Source: Saccharina japonica
Taxonomy: Eukaryota; Sar; Phaeophyceae; Laminariales; Laminariaceae
Assembly: GCA_008828725.1 (NCBI GenBank)
Contig: MEHQ01002976.1
Span: 310,001 to 374,000 of the forward strand
Length of the DNA: 64,000 bases
Direction: 5' to 3'
The position numbers and the translations under genes are program-made. The notes below the pieces were generated by a model. It did no database searches, was not told the DNA's origin, and was given only the letters and a program-made list of their open reading frames with translations. This document shows, piece after piece, positions 21,891 through 33,779 of this stretch. Every line of letters starts with the position of its first letter. Position 1 is the stretch's first letter.

Positions 21891-24323
21891 TCTATGCGCT
21901 ACTCACACGAGCTTTGAGTGCGGTCATTATGTATATATACGAACTCACTAAAAATAAAACGTCTTTTCATCTAGGTTAGTTATACTACTGGTATAACGTG
22001 TGTCTGAACTGTGCGATTTGCTCCTGCGGAGGTCACATCTACTTAAATAGAGGATGTCCCCGATATCTTTGCACTTAATGGCATATCCGTTCCAATTTTC
22101 TTCTGAACGGCATCGTTCGTTTCTCTTCGGAAGAAAATATGGCTACGATATATGCCGAATCTAGCTCGAACACATTTTGTGAAACCTTGACCATACTGGT
22201 TCAGTTCTTATACCGAAATCAATGTTGTTTCGATATTATTGTAGTATTGCGGAAAACTACTGCAGCAAAGAGTACATGGCGTCGATATGTCCATACACCA
22301 TTTACCAGGCCCAACAGGAAGACGCTCAGTTCCCAACTGTATTTGTAATCGGGGTTTCATAAGCGCTGAATGTAGCACGTTTTCGATGGTTGCTCCTACT
22401 GTAGCGATACCCCGAGGGCCCTATCGTAACTCGTTTTCGTTCGCGTCGTGTTTTTAGTCAGCGCGAAGATTGAAGCCCTCCGTTTCGACACTTTGTAAAT
22501 ATGAAGGTTCCACCGTTGTGGTCGGTCTCGGTTCCGCCGCTGGTCATGGTATGGCCACTTAACGCATATACATTGGAGTATCTATATGTACCTAGACGGG
22601 TACGAAAGCTGGATAACCCTAGAAACAAATGACACATTTTCAGCTGTTTGCCATCAGCAAAGGCGCCGTCACTTACCCGATCAACTATGTTCCACACTCG
22701 CACGACAGAAAATTCCCTCCCCCCCGCGGATCTCGATTTTTCTTCCTCTTGCGGCACGAGTGATTAGTCAGGCATCGAAAATCAACATTTACGTTGCGGC
22801 ATGCAACATCCCAGAAACGGCTATAACAATCGGGTGCAGAATTCAACGTCAACCCTGCACACATGCACTGGCTGTATTTTCTATATGCTTACCTACTGGA
22901 CGACGAACACTGTGCGTGGTGGTGAAACAAAAAAGGCAAACATCATCAACGATTCGATTGAAGAGGACAAACGTCAATATTTCGAGACAGTACTATTGTA
23001 TATCCCTCTGTGGTGAATGGATACTTCGGGCAGGCGGGGTGGAGAATGTGATGCATGCTACGATATCCTGTGTGCAGGTGCACCACTTCTGCCTTCTGAG
23101 AGTGGTTGCTTGAGGAACTCTATATCATCCCGAAAAACGATTATCAAAGGGAAACAACAATGCTACGAACGCGATGATCAATGCCATGGCCTAAGTATGC
23201 AATGATTGACATAAATATTGCATCGCATGAATACATTGTCCGACGATTCTCGTGAAGGGAGAACAAACATCCACAAATAATTCCGGCCATAATGTGCTGC
23301 CTCTCTATCGTAAAACACGCGTCATGTCCTGCTTGTCGGTAAGGTCGTATACATCGACCGAAACACGACTGAATGAGGTTTTTGACTCGTATAGTGGAAT
23401 GTTGTTCACAGTAGAGCTAATATCAGGCATCCGCAAACTATGACAGTTCCAACTGTGATAACCGGCATCGAGAGCAGTTCACAACTAATGAGAAATATAC
23501 GAGGCGTTTCATTTGCCCCCGCGAGCTGGCCATATTGCTCTACACGGCGCCAGGAATATCACTGACCTCGTTTCGGTCGAACGAACGCCAGTTCGTGATC
23601 CAGCTGTACGCGAATTTGTTTTGGAAATCGAAGCCGTTTTTGGTCATTTCGTGACTGCCAAAGACCGGTGGGGTATCTGGGATCGGGGTGGTGGGTTAGA
23701 CTAGTAGGCACTTATGGCGCCGGGGTGAAACTGACCACCTTTCGGTCCGACGAGAGTAAGTTTCATCCCAGGTGCATTAAGCGGTAGGGGTGGATACAAA
23801 ATACTAAAGTTGCTGACTTGCGTTATATATAGACTAATACGGTTCAACACAAGTGGAACACGATCATCGTGGAGGTGGTGTTGAAAATGAAGTCTGAAGG
23901 TGATGTCGGACTATACTTACCCCTCTGTCAACCTCAAAGACAGTGGGGTGTTTACGTGTTAGTATTAATGTTGATAAGACGCCAACGTTCCTTTCATTGA
24001 AGTCTTACATCGATCGTCATAGTTGTGGACGTGCCACGACACTATGCGCGCCAGGAAAATTACTCACACATAGATGAGACTATACCTGGTGAATACTACT
24101 GAACTATTCATTGATCCTCCGGCAGGATTATTCGAGCGGTCGGGCTGTTCGTTGGTTTGTGGGTTAATAATGACTTCCAGGTGAGATCAAGGTACGGGCG
24201 GATACCAACTCAACCGCTAACCATAACCCTAATCCTAACTATGACCCCAAACCTGACACAAAATGGCCCAATATCGGGCGGAAAACTCAGCGGCAGCGCT
24301 GATTGTGGTATTTGTATTTGGTA
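21890..24323. other. Right arm of copy A, no gene recognised
   Basis: It matches about 42,010-44,450 in copy B. A frame at 22,586-23,113 is open in A, but its counterpart in B switches frame after small indels, so I do not call a gene. Two direct repeats with core TTTCGGTC lie near 23,547-23,600 and 23,717-23,770 and both are kept in B. A short telomere-like AACCCTAATCC stretch lies near 24,222. Confidence 0.45.
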
Positions 24324-25073
24324 TGCGAGCTGGTTCAGGCATATCACCCAAACTTTCGTCAGTCACGAACGCCGCATGCAATAGCAACTCCAATGCCACA
24401 TATTTGGTATCATACTGACCGCCATGCAAAGTGGAAGAGGGTGACGTCGCCAGTGTTATGTTCAAGGACCTAGAACTGGCGCTACCGCCGAAAATATGGC
24501 CCGACCAATCACAGGCCTTCAAAGTGGTCAACAATAGTCAGGCGTTTTTGTAGGAAGACATGTTCTCCCCCAATTTGTTTTTTCTGAACGAGCCGCTTCT
24601 GGGTGGTCCAAGGCATGTTTGTACAAAGTTTCACCCAAATTTTCGAAGATCTGACTGCGTATGATCATATCAAGTCATATTTAACGCCCAAAATCGATTA
24701 TATACTGAAACTAAGTAATTACGAGGCAACGCCTATTTTTGCATTTTTAGCGCACAAAAGTCCAAATATCCACGCCGTTTTTTGGAGATAGACACTGAAC
24801 TTTGGTACACGTGTTTTATGCGCCCTATCCGAGCCTTTTACGAATGTTTTTTTTTATTTATTTCGCCGGAAAGTTTGGATCTCTTAAGACCCAAATTTCC
24901 CCAAAAAAATACAAAACAAGCAATACCTGACGGGAAAAAAAAAAAAAAACACCCGTTAAAGTCTCGGGTAGGGCGCATAAAACACGTGTGCCAAATTTCA
25001 GGGTCTATCTCCGAAAAGCGGCGTGGACATTCGCCACTGAATTGATTTTGGGTGATATGCCTGAACCAGCCTG
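24324..25073. mobile_element. 750-bp TIR element with TA target duplication, absent from copy B
   Basis: The terminal inverted repeats contain CTGGTTCAGGCATATCACCC on the left and its reverse complement on the right. TA flanks both ends (24,322-24,323 and 25,074-25,075). Copy B is uninterrupted here, reading TTATACCGAACT around 44,449-44,460. A second internal inverted repeat pairs about 24,760-24,845 with 24,952-25,035, including GGAGATAGACNCTGAA and ACACGTGTTTTATGCGCCCT. It has no transposase frame. The TA duplication would fit Tc1/mariner-type or related transposases. Confidence 0.85.
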
Positions 25074-25409
25074 TACCGAACTCGCGGACTACGATTTCCC
25101 CACGGCCACTAATAGTGGCCGTAATGTTCCGGAACACTCCAGGAGAAATCCTACCGGATGGAATTTGAATGCGGCTGAACGCACCCCACCGGTCGAATAC
25201 CCAAACTGGTTCCATCGACAACGGGTAGATAATGCATGATTTAGGCGATGTGCTAATCGCATATTCTCCACGAGCTCTTTCCTAGCCACAATTCTCGTCG
25301 CGTGTGCTCCCTCCTTGTTTCGGAGAAAAAGCGGTCTAAGAAACTCAAGCCCCAGTGTTTGTGTCACATTGGATGCCGTGGATATAATACGGTAAACTGA
25401 AGATAGAGC

Positions 25410-25758
25410 AGGGGGGCCGCAGAAGGTTGTTTTCGACACCTAACTATCTAAAAAGGTCAGAATGGAAAAACAACCGAAGCACTGTGATCGCTGGACGATT
25501 TAGCACAAAACATTTTTTTTTCTGAATTTTTCCAAAAACCAATCACTTGGTTTTAAAGACCCCCCTCCCCGAGGCTCAGGGGGGGAGGGGGGGGTCTTTA
25601 AAACCAAGTGATTAGTTTTTGGAAAATTTCAGAAGAAAAAAAGTTGTTTTGTCCTAAATAGTGCAACGATCACAGCAGTGCTTCGTTCGGTTGCTTTTCC
25701 ATTCGGACCATTTTAGATAGTTCGGTGTCGAAAAAAACTTTTGCGGGCCTCCCTGGAC
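25410..25758. mobile_element. 349-bp foldback (palindromic) element, absent from copy B
   Basis: Almost the whole element is one imperfect inverted repeat with arms of about 170 bases centred near 25,576. Recognisable paired blocks are TTTTCGACACC, AACTATCTAAAA, GAATGGAAAA.CAACCGAA, ACAAAACA and CACTTGGTTTTAAAGACC. AGAGC lies on both sides (25,405-25,409 and 25,759-25,763). The empty site in copy B keeps one AGAGC at 44,790-44,794. A transcript would fold into a long hairpin. Confidence 0.85.
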
Positions 25759-26489
25759 AGAGCCCAAAGAAACAATACCGTTACGCCGGAGGTCTGGGAT
25801 TGACGTCGGCGTCGTCCGTTGCAGATCTCGATGATATCCCCACTGTCGGATGTTGAAGAAGACCATGGATTGTACTGACATTATCTTGGAGGCAGGTAGG
25901 TGTGGTGCTGTCTTCTGGAACTATTGCTGTGGGCGAGGAAGAGGTGCCCGGCTTTGGCGAGAGAGTGGTGTTGCCAGGAAGGAAGACTGATAGACTGCTG
26001 TGGATAGCGGGCAAAACAGAGTCCTAGTGCTCGATTGCGTGAAACATGAAACTGTAGCCCATATGTAACCAATGTGCGATTACTGCTGATGTTGACGTCA
26101 GGATGCAACGCGCATGAACATAACATAGGCTGGCCCGCCATCGCATTACAGTGCCGGTACAGCTCTCACACTAAATGTATGTGTCATATGCTGACTTACA
26201 GCCAACCATGCACACAACGAGCCCACCGCAATGTGATGCGTCACACCGGAAAACATACCTCCTGCTATTTGTGCCACGTACAACGAGCAACCTATCCAAC
26301 AAATTCCGAGAGAGACGCTTGTATACAACACACAGCATGTTCAGTCAACGATATCACAACTTGATGTCGAAAGCTCGCAGCACACATACCGCCCATAGGC
26401 TGCCGAGGACGACACATCAAAGCCGGCTGGTTCCCTATTTCCATAATCTCTACTTTTCTCATTGTGCAATAAAAAACGCGTGCTACTGT

Positions 26490-26725
26490 AGAGGTATACC
26501 TTATTTTGGCTGGAAACATTTTCGGAATGACGGGACTCCTTAACCAAAAACCGTCGGAATATGACCATTCTTGTGTTGCGTTTGTTTTTCATCGTATACA
26601 TATATTTAATGGCTTTGTTCATCGGGTGGCACTCCTACTTTCCTCCAGAATCAGTTTTCGGGTGGCGTATCGAGCTTCCTCAAGTAATAAGCCACCACCC
26701 TTAGAAACAAACCTGGTGCACCTCT
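26490..26725. mobile_element. 236-bp MITE with AGAGGTRYACC ends, absent from copy B
   Basis: The ends read AGAGGTATACC and, in reverse complement, AGAGGTGCACC. A related copy lies at 61,214-61,388, with matching interior blocks such as CTTAACC, CTTTCCTCCA/TTTCCCTCCA and TTCGG. Copy B lacks the insert near 45,500. No target duplication is obvious. Confidence 0.65.
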
Positions 26726-27035
26726 GCCCTTAAGATAACATGCGCCATCATACCCGGTATCATACAACCTGTGACAAGTTCATTGGACAGCGAAAAGTAA
26801 CGTGTTCCTGAAACGACCCAAAAACCTCTACCCTCAAGATAGCATGCGCCATAACACGAGGTGTCATACAACCTGTGACAAGCTCATTGAACAGCAAAAA
26901 AGTTACGTGTTCCTGCAAACGATCCAAGCACATCTGCCCTTACGATAGCATGCGCCATATTACGAGGTGTCATACAACATGTGACAAATTCATTGAACAG
27001 CGAGAAGTAACGTGTTCCTGCAAACGATCCAATAT
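26720..27035. repeat. Tandem repeat, about 105 bp x 3
   Basis: Three units each contain GATAGCATGCGCCAT (first unit GATAACATGCGCCAT), CATACAACCTGTGACAA, TTCATTG.ACAGC and AACGTGTTCCTG. Anchors are near 26,735, 26,839 and 26,945. Copy B has only one diverged unit near 45,500-45,590, so the expansion happened in copy A. Confidence 0.85.
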
Positions 27036-27279
27036 GAAAATAGGTAACGATTGTCATCCAGAAACTATTAACAGTTGTATTCCCGCGAACCTCTGCCCCC
27101 GTTTGGTAGATTTGCACAACGCTACGATACATCCCCCGAACAATTAAACAACCATTCCGAATTCAGGACGCTCATTAGGTTTCACTTTATACCTATATAT
27201 GAGTCACACGATATGTGCGACTTGTTTTGATGATGTAAGTTTTGCTTTGTTTTTTTGCTTTTTGTTTTCGTTTTGTGGC

Positions 27280-27530
27280 TGTTAGGCGACCGGTGGGGTG
27301 CCTGGGACCAGTCGGTCCGGTGGGCTTCCAGCAGCTCCTGCGGAGGAATACGAATATTTCTGCGCCTTGTGAGTGAGGGCAGAGTGCCAAACGGAACGGG
27401 TGCACTGCGGTGTCAAAGAGCGTAGCAGCAGCAGGGGTGCCGAGTGGCGCTTGTTTTGCTGTTCCACACATATAACCCTACTTTCATGAAATAGATAAAA
27501 CCCTGTCGAAATTGCTGCATAACTTCGCAA
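27280..27530. repeat. Dispersed GC-rich repeat at the right end of copy A
   Basis: It matches 45,835-46,070 at the right end of copy B and, in reverse orientation over about 130 bases, 4,980-5,160. It continues into a shared stretch with GGCGCTTGTTTTGCTGTTCCACA and CCCTACTTTCATGAAATAGATAAA. The duplication boundary lies at its right edge. Confidence 0.7.
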
Positions 27531-27619
27531 ACGCGAGCGAGGAATGGGGATTCACGACCTCGATGCTTTATATGTAAACTTCATCGCTCGTACTGCAACA
27601 ATTGTCTTCTCACGAGGTT

Positions 27620-28570
27620 CCAACCGAACTGTCGCTTCCAGATTGCAATTTGCTTGCGATCCCGCCGCTTCTGGGTTGGTCGTTGCAGTTGCACCTGTCT
27701 GGATTGCGCTGGCGTCGGTCAGAAAGCAACATCCACTGAGCCCAGCTTCCGGTACCAAATCGAAGAACTCCCGCGTTGGAGGCAACCCCTTCCGCCCTTG
27801 CTGCTCAAATCGATTCGGTCGGCGTGCGTGCATATGCTGTTCCTCCCACGTCGGCCAACCCACCGCCAACATTCCATGATAACACCGCGCCCTTGAGTTT
27901 CAGGCGGCCCCAAACCTATCGCATATAGCCAAGGCCAGCCGTGCCCCTATCCCGGTTGCGGCCTCGGCTCCATCTCAAACTCTTTCTACTTCTCAGGCCC
28001 GCGCGCCAAGAGCGGGCATCAAGTCGCCGCCACCGCGGCACCTACGCTCATTGTCGAATGAGGCCTCGGCCGCCTGGATCGTGCGCCACCCACGGTTAAA
28101 CTCACAGCCTCTACCGCGCGACGCTCTCGAAGGCAACGGATAATCCCGTGTCCCAGCGAGAAGTGCCACCGGCTCGGCGCCCACCGTGCCCTTTGGATCG
28201 GCCGCCGCCGTTACTGGAGTTTTCCCGCCAGGGGTCTTGCCGTACCAAGTTCAGGCGACACCCCTCCGCCCGCCCCCTTCCGATGCGCCATCCCCGGCGG
28301 GGTTCGAACTTCGCCGTTTCGTCAACTATCACTCGCACGCTGAATTAGCGTGCGACCATCGCGCCGAGCCTGGACGTGATGCCTCCTTCCAGTGCATCCT
28401 CCTCGGGTACCTCAACGTCCTCTTCGATGGCTTTCTCCCGCATATTGCACCCCCCAAACGACTGCCATGGTCCGAGATATGTTCTGTTGCCGACTAAGGA
28501 CGCCTTCACAGGGATTGCGACGGGGCTCTTCCGTTCGTGCGGGAATATATCCCAGCTCCAATAGTCAGTA
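27620..28570 (+). pseudogene. Gag-like remnant of a Ty3/gypsy element, copy B
   Basis: This is the paralogue of 7,830-8,800. TPALEATPSALAAQ and DSVGVR, and later VMPPSSASSSGTSTSSS, are recognisable in the same frame as in A. A stop codon interrupts the frame just before the Ser-rich segment where A has a glutamate codon. Assignment to gag rests on composition and position only. Confidence 0.4.
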
Positions 28571-28584
28571 CCATCAGGTATTGA

Positions 28585-29185
28585 AGCCTTCCATGCCAGC
28601 GTCTGCTGTCATCTCGGATTCGCTCACACGGTTTCGATACCCGAGCAGTGTTATTGGTGGGTCGTCATCAAGCAGCCCAGCACGAGAGTGTAGACTCGAC
28701 AGTTCTCCCAATGTCACACGCGATAGTCGTGCGGAAATACAGAGCTTCGGCCTGCACGCTTGTCTCCCCTGGTTCCTCAGTCTGGCATTGCGACTACGTT
28801 CCCCGCCTTCCCGAAGCTCCCGAGAAAAACACACACACACATATGTATATATTTTTTTTCCGCCAACCGTTTCATCCGGCCCGCAGGCATGCACGCCGTT
28901 TGTGCGGCCGGATGTACGGTCGAAGGCACCGCGGACATTCTGGTGAACGAATACACCTCTCTACGGGGGTGCCGCGTTAGTCTCCTTTCGTACAACAACC
29001 TCCACATTGTGGTCCAAGTCCCCTCATGCGATTTGCAAGATACACAGCATTCGCAAGCTCAAACCATCCTAACAGCAACAGAGGCGTCAAGCGCGTGAAC
29101 CACACCATGTCTCAGATACTCACTACGGTTGTCAACGAGCGACACGATGAGTGGCATGCGGAACCCAATTTTTGATCGACAGCCC
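28585..29185 (+). pseudogene. Ty3/gypsy integrase relic, copy B
   Basis: In order, with frame changes, the sequence gives CCHLGFAHT and CYWW (end of the HHCC finger), VWHCDYVPRLP (core start), and NRFIRPAGMHAV. It continues with EGTADILVNEY and LRGCRVSLLSYNNL (central core), HAICKIHSIRKL, and HPNSNRGVKRVNHTM with NERHDEW (end of the core). These match the order of motifs in gypsy-type integrases, including the H P.. N G . V E R V N H T motif. At least two frameshifts and a stop show it is dead. Nothing recognisable as protease, reverse transcriptase or RNase H lies upstream, so the parent element had a large internal deletion. Confidence 0.75.
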
Positions 29186-29189
29186 TATA

Positions 29190-30330
29190 CGCTCCGGGTA
29201 TAGCTGTGTGCGCAAAGACTTAGGCGCGCGTATAGTATGGTATATTGCATAACGAGAGACCGCCGCCGTCGAAAGAAAATCATGCATCCTATCTCCGCCG
29301 ACAGGACGGTTGGGAAATAGGCAACATCAGCTCATTGTCGGAATACATGTTCATATGCGACTGCGATATATCACTCCATCTAATCACACCTGACCTTCGT
29401 AGAATACTATTGAAGAAGAAGGAGCATAACAGGTACCTAATGCGGTCGATCTACGCACTCCTTTGAACTAACGCGTATGAGTACTAGGCAGGTACTGGTG
29501 ACGAACATACGGCGGACCTTGGCACCAGCAATGCGGTACAATCAGGTTTCGAGTTGCGTGGTCTAGCTCTTCTTATCGATGCTCAAAATGGCGATAAGTA
29601 TCGATGCTGGGAAGTTTGTTGTAGAACGGAATGTCGCCCCGTACAATGAACCGTAGCATACCATCTACGCAGCCCATGGTATTTGTTGATTGGGTTCGGT
29701 TGTGCAAGCGAACACTCTCCGTCCAGCTCTCCTGCCTTTCGCCTGCAAGCATCGACGCTATACCTGAAACATATTGTTTGATTTCCATATACCAGCCGGG
29801 TGGTATACTCACTATCAGCGTAAGCCTGCGTTACCACCGGCCAAGGGCGTACCAAGATATGGACCCGAATATGTTATGGATCACGTAAACGCGGTGCGAA
29901 TATCAAGATCGTCGGGAAAATGTTCTTAAGGGTTAAAGACCGTCTCGGATCTACTCGATAGGGGCTGCTACATCAACAGGCGAGACTGCCCAAAGGCTAC
30001 GTGTGAACACAGCAGATGCTTCAGTGCGAAAAACAACGGAGTCAAAACGCGGCTTGGCAATAATTATATTATTTTACTGCCGAGATAACTATGTTTCTCT
30101 AGAGCGAGCGCGTGTACCGCATACGAGACGGTACGTGTACCGATGACCCGGATCCTCACTGGTTCGAAGCACGAGCACGAGCACTTGCATTCGTAATCCA
30201 TTCAGGCTTGGGTCGAGGGTTGCAAAGCTAAATGTTCATTCTCGCGCAGATTTTTGGACTCCAGACTTACCTCGGTTAAACTAGCGGGTGAAGTCGGTGT
30301 GGTAGAGACTGGTGCTAAGCAAAGAGCGCA
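29190..30330. other. Stretch specific to copy B, no gene recognised
   Basis: It lies between the integrase relic and the satellite. Copy A has no counterpart because its satellite starts inside the relic. The short frames near 29,600-29,890 show no recognisable feature. Confidence 0.4.
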
Positions 30331-33300
30331 AATCGTAACGTTGCAGTATTTGATGCCAATGTTAGAACTGTGTTGACAGTCTGGGTAGTACCCCATTAAC
30401 TGCCACATGACTGTGACAGTCAGCAATTGCCGAATATAGATACCAATGACTTCGCGATCCAATAGTCCGCCCGGTAAATATCGATGTAGGGCTCGCCGAA
30501 TATAGACATGCATTTTAATACGTAGATAGCACATCAACGATCCTCGGAGTCACCCCTTTCCTCGTCTCGACTACAGTACTACTGGAAGAGTAACTGATTC
30601 GTCCGTTTGGCGTTCCATGTTTGTCAAAATGATACCTATCTTGACAGTGTGGAGACTGTTACAATAACTGCCACGTGACTCTGAAAATAACTGCCGGATA
30701 AAGATAACAATGAATTCGCGACCGAACAATGCGACTGGTAATAATCAACATCTGGCGCCGAGAACACAGGGCTGCACACCAAAACGTGAAGTGTAGAAGG
30801 ACGATCTTCGAACTCACCCCTTTTGTGGTCTCGACCAGTACAGCAAGAGTGACCGGTCAGTGCTTGTGGTGTTGTACCTTTGTCAAGATTATTCCTGTGC
30901 TGACAGACTGGGCAGTGTTGCAATAACTGCCACGTCAATATGAAAGGTACTAGTTATTGCCGAGTAAAGATATCAAGGAATTCACGATCTAACAAATCCG
31001 ACCCGTAAATATCAAATTCAAGCGCCTCGAACCAAGGCTGCACACAAATACGCGAAGGGCACGGCAACGATCCTCGAACTTGTCCCTTTCTAGGTATCGA
31101 CTAACACTGGAAGAGTGACCGGCTAGTCCTTTCGTGCTCAATTTTTGGTATACCTGTATTGATACCCTGGGCAGTATATCAATACGTGCAACATGTGTCT
31201 GACAGTTTGCAATTGCCCCGTGAGGACACCAATGCATTCGAAATCCAACAGTCCGACCGGTAAAAAGATCAATATTTGGTGGCTCGTACACGGTGCTTCA
31301 CACAAATGCGTAGAGTATATACTCGTAGCAACGATTCTCTAGCTTATCCCTTTTCTAGTGTCGACCAGAACAGCAAGAGTCACCGGATAGTCCTTTCGGG
31401 TTCTACATATGTCAAGGCTATACCTGTGGTGACAGTCTAAGCAGTGGTGTAATGACTGCCGTATTAGTCTGTCTGACAGTTAGAAATGACTAATTTAAGA
31501 TACCAATGAACTCGAGATCCAACAATATGACAGTTAAATACGTATCAATATCTGACGGCTCGAGCACAAGACTGCACACAACTACGTGGAGGGTACAGCA
31601 ATGAACCCTTTTCTGGTCTCGACCAGTACACCAAGAGTGACCGTTTAGACATATTTCTTATGTTCTACGTACCTATGCCAAGATATACCTATGTTGACCG
31701 TCTTCGCAGTGTCACAGTATCTGCCACATGAGTCTAGCAACTAGCAATTGTAAATTATCAATGCGAATGAAATCGGGATCCAACAATCCGACCGTTGAAT
31801 ATCAATATCTGGCGCCTGAAACACAGGGGTACACACAAATACATGGAGTAGGGTACAGCAACGATCGACGAACTCGTCACTTTTCTGGTGTCGACCAGAA
31901 CAGCAAGATTGACCGGTTAGAGATTTTGGTGCGTAAACTAATGTTTGATATACAAGTGTTGACCATCTGGGCAGTGCTACAATGACTGCTGTATCACTTG
32001 GACCGTTGATTAATTAAATCTACTACGGATGAATTCGCGATCCAACAATTGACGGTTGGATATCAAAAACTGGTGCCTCGATCACAAGGTTGCATACAAC
32101 TACGTGGAGGGTACAGCAATGAACCCTTTTTTCCTGGTCTCGACCTGTACACCAACAGTGACTGGTTAGACTGTTTTGTGTTATATCTATGCCAAGATAT
32201 ACCTACAGTATGTTGACACCATTCGTAGTGTTTCAATGGCTGCCACATGACTCTAGCAGCTAGCAATTGTCAATTAAAGATACCAATGAATTCGCGATCT
32301 AAAAATCCGACCGGTAAATATCAATATCTGGCGCTTCGAACACAGGGCTGCACACAAATACATGGAGAGTACAGCAACGATCGTGGAACTCATATGTTTC
32401 CTGGTCTCGACCAGCACATCAAGCGTGACCGGTTATAGTCATTTTGGTGCTTAATGTTTGATGTGTACCTGTGTTGATCATCTGGGCAGTGCTATATACA
32501 TTGACTGTCACATGACTACGTATGTATGACAGTTGAGCATTTGCACACATACACCAATGAATTCGCGATCCAACAATCCGGCCGGTAACTGTCGATATCT
32601 AGCGCCTCGAACACAGGACTGCACACAAAATTCGTGGGCGATACAAAAACTATCCTCGAACTCATTCCTTGCATCGTGTCGACCAGGACAGCAAGCGTGA
32701 CCGGTTAGTCCTTTGGTGCTTAATGTTTGATATACCTGTGTTGACAATCTGGGCAGTGGTACAATGCCAGCCGTCACTCTGACAGTCAGTCGTGACCTAT
32801 TCAAAGATATACCAACGAATTCGCGACCCAACAATCCGACGGTTGAATATTTATATCTGGTGTCTCGATCACAGGGCTGCACACAACAACGTACGTGGAA
32901 GGTAAAGCAATGAACCCTTTCCTGGTCTTGACTAGTACATCACGAGTGACCGGTCAATCACTTTTCATTTTTCTACCGATAAACATCACGATATTCCTGT
33001 GTTGAACGTCTTCGCAGTGTTACAAGGCCTGCCACATGACTCGTAAGAGCTAGCACTTGTCGATGAAATATACCAATGAACTCGTGTTCCAACAATCCGA
33101 CCTGCGAATATCAATATCTGGCGCCTCGAACACAAGGCTGGACACGAATACGTGGAGGGTACAACAACGATGTTCGCATCCATTTCCTGGTCTCGACCAG
33201 TACAGCAAGTGTGACCGGTTAGTCCTTTTGGTGCTCAATGTTTGATATACCTGTGTTGTCAATCTGGGCAGTGCTACAATGACTGCCACATGACTACGAG

Positions 33301-33770
33301 TACGTATGACAGTTTAGCAGTTGCACAAATATACCAATCAATGAATTCGCGATCCAACAATCCGATCGGTAAATATCGATATCTGGCACCTTGAACACAT
33401 GGCTGCACACCAACACGTGGACGATACAGCAACGATCTTCGAACTCATACCTTTACTGGTCTCGACCAGTACAGCAAGAGGGACGTGTTTGTCGTCTGGG
33501 GTTCTACGTTTGTCAATGATACGCATATGCTATGTTGACAGTCTGCACAGTGTGACAACGACTGCCACAAAGCTATGAATATGACAGTTAGCAATAGCCG
33601 AATACAGATACCAATTACAGTAGTTTCCGATCCAAATATCTGACCGGTAAATACCAATATTTGGCGCCTCCAAAACAGGTCTCAACACACCTATACATGG
33701 TGGGTACATCAACGATCCTCATGCTCATGTCTTTCTTGGTCTCGACCAGCACAGCAAGAGTGGCCAGTTT
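30330..33770 (+). repeat. Satellite array, forward part, copy B
   Basis: About thirteen monomers have anchors near 30,446, 30,712, 30,980, 31,236, 31,513, 31,768, 32,032, 32,290, 32,561, 32,818, 33,077, 33,345 and 33,620. The two monomer types again alternate for part of the array. The spacing of about 255-275 bases is more even than in copy A because no large element interrupts it. Confidence 0.9.
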
Positions 33771-33779
33771 GAACAGCAG

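Larger units (their letters stand above)
7700..27530 (+). repeat. Segmental duplication, copy A
   Basis: This segment matches 27,531-46,070 in the same order and orientation: gypsy relic, satellite with orientation flip, conserved block with a GC hairpin, conserved 3' flank, three-exon gene, and right arm ending in the dispersed GC-rich repeat. Blocks of near-identical sequence alternate with indels. Several of these indels are discrete insertions found only in copy A. The left edge near 7,700 and the junction near 27,530 were placed by eye where similarity begins and ends. Confidence 0.85.

Noticed and set aside
22670..22760. Minus-strand exon ending at a strong GTAAGT donor
   Set aside because: The donor-like site is kept in B, but the frame before it has a stop in B and the residues are not conserved.
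22586..23113. Plus-strand gene of 175 residues
   Set aside because: The copy B counterpart changes frame after small indels and the similarity follows DNA, not one protein frame.
24218..24250. Internal telomere sequence
   Set aside because: Only two telomere-like units (AACCCTAATCC) occur, with no array, and copy B has a diverged version.
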